From assembly GCF_006715725.1 (NCBI RefSeq), contig NZ_VFNU01000001.1:4774001-4838000 (forward strand): DNA of 64,000 bases. Reading direction: 5' to 3'. A program made the position numbers and the translations under genes. The notes under the pieces are model-generated. The model was not told the DNA's origin and did no database searches. It worked only from the letters and a program-made list of their open reading frames with translations. The DNA is from Nocardioides sp. SLBN-35 (lineage in GTDB: Bacteria; Actinomycetota; Actinomycetes; Propionibacteriales; Nocardioidaceae). Of this stretch, positions 62,287 to 64,000 are shown piece after piece (position 1 is the stretch's first letter; each line of letters opens with the position of its first letter).

Positions 62287-62517
62287 TCAGATCAGGCCGA
62301 GCCGCACCGCCAGCACGACTGCCTCGATCGACGAGTCGACGCCGAGGTCGTCCGCGATCGTCCGGATCCGCCGGCGCACGGTCCGGTCGGACATGCCCAT
62401 CCTGCGGCCGATGGCGTCGCTGGTCTGCCCGCGGGCGAGCAGGCTCAGGATCTCGAGGTCGAGGCGCGTGGGCGCCCACTCCTCGTCCGCGCAGACTGCC
62501 CGCCGCACCGCGACCAC
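62287..62517 (-). CDS. HTH-only LuxR-type protein downstream of rhamnulokinase
   Basis: A 76-residue ORF whose body is a LuxR-type helix-turn-helix: LDLEILSLLARGQTSDAIGRRMGMSDRTVRRRIRTIADDLGVDSSIEAVVLAVRLGLI. The GTG start at 62517 lies 2 nt beyond the rhamnulokinase stop; another GTG is at 62508. There is no receiver or sensor domain. It may be a stand-alone regulator of the rhamnose genes, like GerE-type single-domain proteins, or the remaining 3' end of a longer regulator. No clear Shine-Dalgarno is visible, so translational coupling to rhaB would be needed. Confidence 0.55.
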   Translation of the reverse strand: MVAVRRAVCADEEWAPTRLDLEILSLLARGQTSDAIGRRMGMSDRTVRRRIRTIADDLGVDSSIEAVVLAVRLGLI

Positions 62518-62518
62518 A

Positions 62519-64000
62519 TCACCCGACTCGGCGCTCGGCCGCCGCCCAGTCGAGTCCGGTGCGGGGCTCGAACCGCCGCACGTCGTACGAGCGCCGGACG
62601 AGGTCGCGCATCGCCGGCAGGTCCGGCAGGTCGGCGCCGAGCGCCCGGCCCTGGACCAGGACGTTGCCGAGCGCTGCCGCCTCCACCGGTCCGGCCAGGA
62701 CCGGCAGGCCGCACGCGTCGGCGGTGAGCTGGCACAGCACCTCGTTCTGGGACCCGCCACCCACCACGTGGACGACCTCGGGCGAGGTGCCCGCGATGGC
62801 TGCGGCCGCGCGAACGTGGCGCCGGTAGGCGACGGCGAGGCTGTCGACGATGGTGCGGGTGATGGCGACCGGCGAGTGCGGGACGACCTCGCCGGCCTCT
62901 GCGGCCAGCGCGGCGATCCGCTCGGGCATCGGGTCGGCGGCGGTGCTCGGGAACAGCAGCCGCGGGTCGTTGATGTCGACGACCGTGCGCAACGGCTCGA
63001 ACTCCGCGGCGGCCGCGATCAGCGAGCGCAGGTCGACGTCGTGGTAGCGCCGCTCGGACCAGGAGCGCAGCGACTCCGAGAGGACCCACAGGCCCATCAC
63101 GTTCTTGAGGAGGCGGATGGTCCCGTCGACGCCGACCTCGTTGGTGAAGTCGGCTCGGCGTGCCTCGTCGGTCAGCACCGGACGGTCGAGCTCGAGGCCG
63201 ACGAGCGACCAGGTGCCCGAGGAGATGTAGGCGAAGTCCTTCACCTGGGCGGGAACGCCCACCACGGCGGATGCGGTGTCGTGCGATCCGACGGCGACCA
63301 CGGGCACGTCGGGGGCGACTCCCAGCTCGGCGGCGACGTCGGGCAGCAGCGGCCCCAGCAGGGAGCCCGGGTCGCGCAGGGGCGGGAGGATGCCCCACGG
63401 CAGCCCGAGCTCCCGGCACAGGTCGACCGCCCAGGTTCCCGAGCGGACGTCGTACAGCTGCGTGGTCGAGGCGTTGGTGCGCTCCGCGCCGAGCGCGCCG
63501 GTCAGCCAGTACCCGAGCAGGTCGGGCAGCAGCAGCACGGTCTCGGCCGACTCGAGCGCGGCGGTGCCGCGGGCGGCGACGAGCTGGTAGAGCGTGTTGA
63601 ACGGGAGCTGCTGGATGCCGGTGATGCCGTAGAGCGTCGAGGCACCGACCTCCGCGACGACCTTGTCGGCGATCCCGTCGACGCGGGCGTCACGGTGGCT
63701 GAAGACCTGGCCGAGCAGCTGGCCGTCGCGGTCGAGCAGGCCGTGGTCGATCGCCCAAGAGTCGATGCCGATGCCGTGCAACGGTCCGGTCCGGGCCACC
63801 TCGCCGATGCCCTTGAGCACCTCGCGGTGGATGCCGAGGACGTCCCAGAACAGCGAGCCGCGCACCCGCACCGCTGCGTTGGGGAAGCGATGCATCTCGT
63901 TGATCTCGACGCGGTCGCCACTGATCCGGCCGGACATCACCCGGCCGGACGTCGCGCCGAGGTCGACTGCGGCGACCCGGACCGATTTCGAGGCTCGCTG
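62519..64000 (-). CDS. rhaB: Rhamnulokinase (5' end beyond the window)
   Basis: A FGGY-family sugar kinase phosphorylating L-rhamnulose in the rhamnose pathway. The frame is open to the last base; the N-terminal ATP-binding motif VAAVDLGATSGRVM lies at 63935-63980, so only about ten residues are missing. Further marks are HGIGIDSWAIDHGLLDRDG, VGSHDTASAVVGVP, YISSGTWSLVGLEL and VHVVGGGSQNEVLCQLTADA; the HD and GTWS segments are typical of rhamnulokinase. It is on the same strand as the rhamnosidase gene and upstream of it, consistent with a rhamnose-use locus that continues beyond the window. Confidence 0.9.
   Translation of the reverse strand, partial: QRASKSVRVAAVDLGATSGRVMSGRISGDRVEINEMHRFPNAAVRVRGSLFWDVLGIHREVLKGIGEVARTGPLHGIGIDSWAIDHGLLDRDGQLLGQVFSHRDARVDGIADKVVAEVGASTLYGITGIQQLPFNTLYQLVAARGTAALESAETVLLLPDLLGYWLTGALGAERTNASTTQLYDVRSGTWAVDLCRELGLPWGILPPLRDPGSLLGPLLPDVAAELGVAPDVPVVAVGSHDTASAVVGVPAQVKDFAYISSGTWSLVGLELDRPVLTDEARRADFTNEVGVDGTIRLLKNVMGLWVLSESLRSWSERRYHDVDLRSLIAAAAEFEPLRTVVDINDPRLLFPSTAADPMPERIAALAAEAGEVVPHSPVAITRTIVDSLAVAYRRHVRAAAAIAGTSPEVVHVVGGGSQNEVLCQLTADACGLPVLAGPVEAAALGNVLVQGRALGADLPDLPAMRDLVRRSYDVRRFEPRTGLDWAAAERRVG

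Noticed and set aside
62174..62479. Upstream extension of the rhamnosidase frame by 102 codons
   Set aside because: The extension has no signal peptide and covers the LacI-type operator and part of the HTH gene. The ATG at 62173 is followed by a proper export signal.

Overview
The window is high-GC DNA from an actinomycete. Frequent GTG starts, ATGA/GTGA start-stop overlaps, leaderless promoters, a mycothiol gene (mshA), RegX3-like, ECF42 and MerR regulators and the general gene style suggest a Nocardioides-like member of the Propionibacteriales. The genus is inferred, not proven. I saw no rRNA, tRNA, CRISPR, insertion sequence or phage gene. No stretch longer than about 300 bases lacks a gene.

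Region 1 (1-1641): the 3' part of a RegX3-like response regulator and a drug/metabolite (EamA) exporter.

Region 2 (1670-27830): a catabolic island of about 26 kb that behaves as one regulon. It holds a Glu/Leu-type dehydrogenase, two nitrilase-superfamily amidohydrolases, two luciferase-like (LLM) flavin enzymes, a ThDP enzyme, a class III aminotransferase, a PF06684 'amino acid synthesis' protein, an IclR regulator, an enoyl-CoA hydratase-like protein, a hydantoinase/dihydropyrimidinase-like enzyme and an ADP-forming acyl-CoA synthetase. A complete dipeptide-type ABC importer (DppA, B, C, D, F) is split over three transcription units. A one-carbon module follows (sarcosine/dimethylglycine dehydrogenase-like flavoprotein, PurU, aldehyde dehydrogenase, FolD). 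Six intergenic sites carry the same dyad, GGTTCnnTAnnnGAACC-like. At four of them a TTGACA box lies exactly 17 bp from a -10-like hexamer, just upstream of the dyad. The only IclR gene in the window is the natural candidate to bind them. My working model is import and breakdown of an N-methylated cyclic ureide or amide: ring opening, carbamoyl removal, deamination, and oxidation of the methyl group through tetrahydrofolate.

Region 3 (27971-35249): an AspC-like aminotransferase, a DGPF/YciI protein coupled to an ECF42 sigma factor, a secreted P-domain protein, the overlapping unit mshA - YbjN protein - PEP-mutase-family protein, and an SDR.

Region 4 (35236-38255): a compact lasso-peptide-like RiPP locus. 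A 33-residue precursor (36506-36607, too short for routine gene calling) has a leader with YxxPxL and a Thr at -2, and a 14-residue Gly-(Ile-Asp)3-rich core ending in Ser. It is followed by a B2-type leader peptidase, an HPr-kinase-like kinase and a PqqD/B1 recognition protein. A nucleotidyltransferase is divergent. The ATP-dependent cyclase (asparagine-synthetase type) is absent from the window.

Region 5 (38301-53479): an Asp/Glu racemase, typA, a thiolase and SDR under a fatty-acid-type operator, an ABC exporter pair, an ABC-F protein behind a leader peptide and hairpin that look like ribosome-mediated attenuation, a secreted phospholipase D-like protein, MFS/LysR and alcohol dehydrogenase/MerR pairs, and gap.

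Region 6 (53476-64000): lutA-lutB-lutC, each overlapping the next by 4 nt, with gap overlapping the end of lutC. Then comes rhamnose use: a 1,916-residue secreted GH78 alpha-L-rhamnosidase behind a LacI-type operator, an HTH-only LuxR protein, and rhamnulokinase running off the end of the window.
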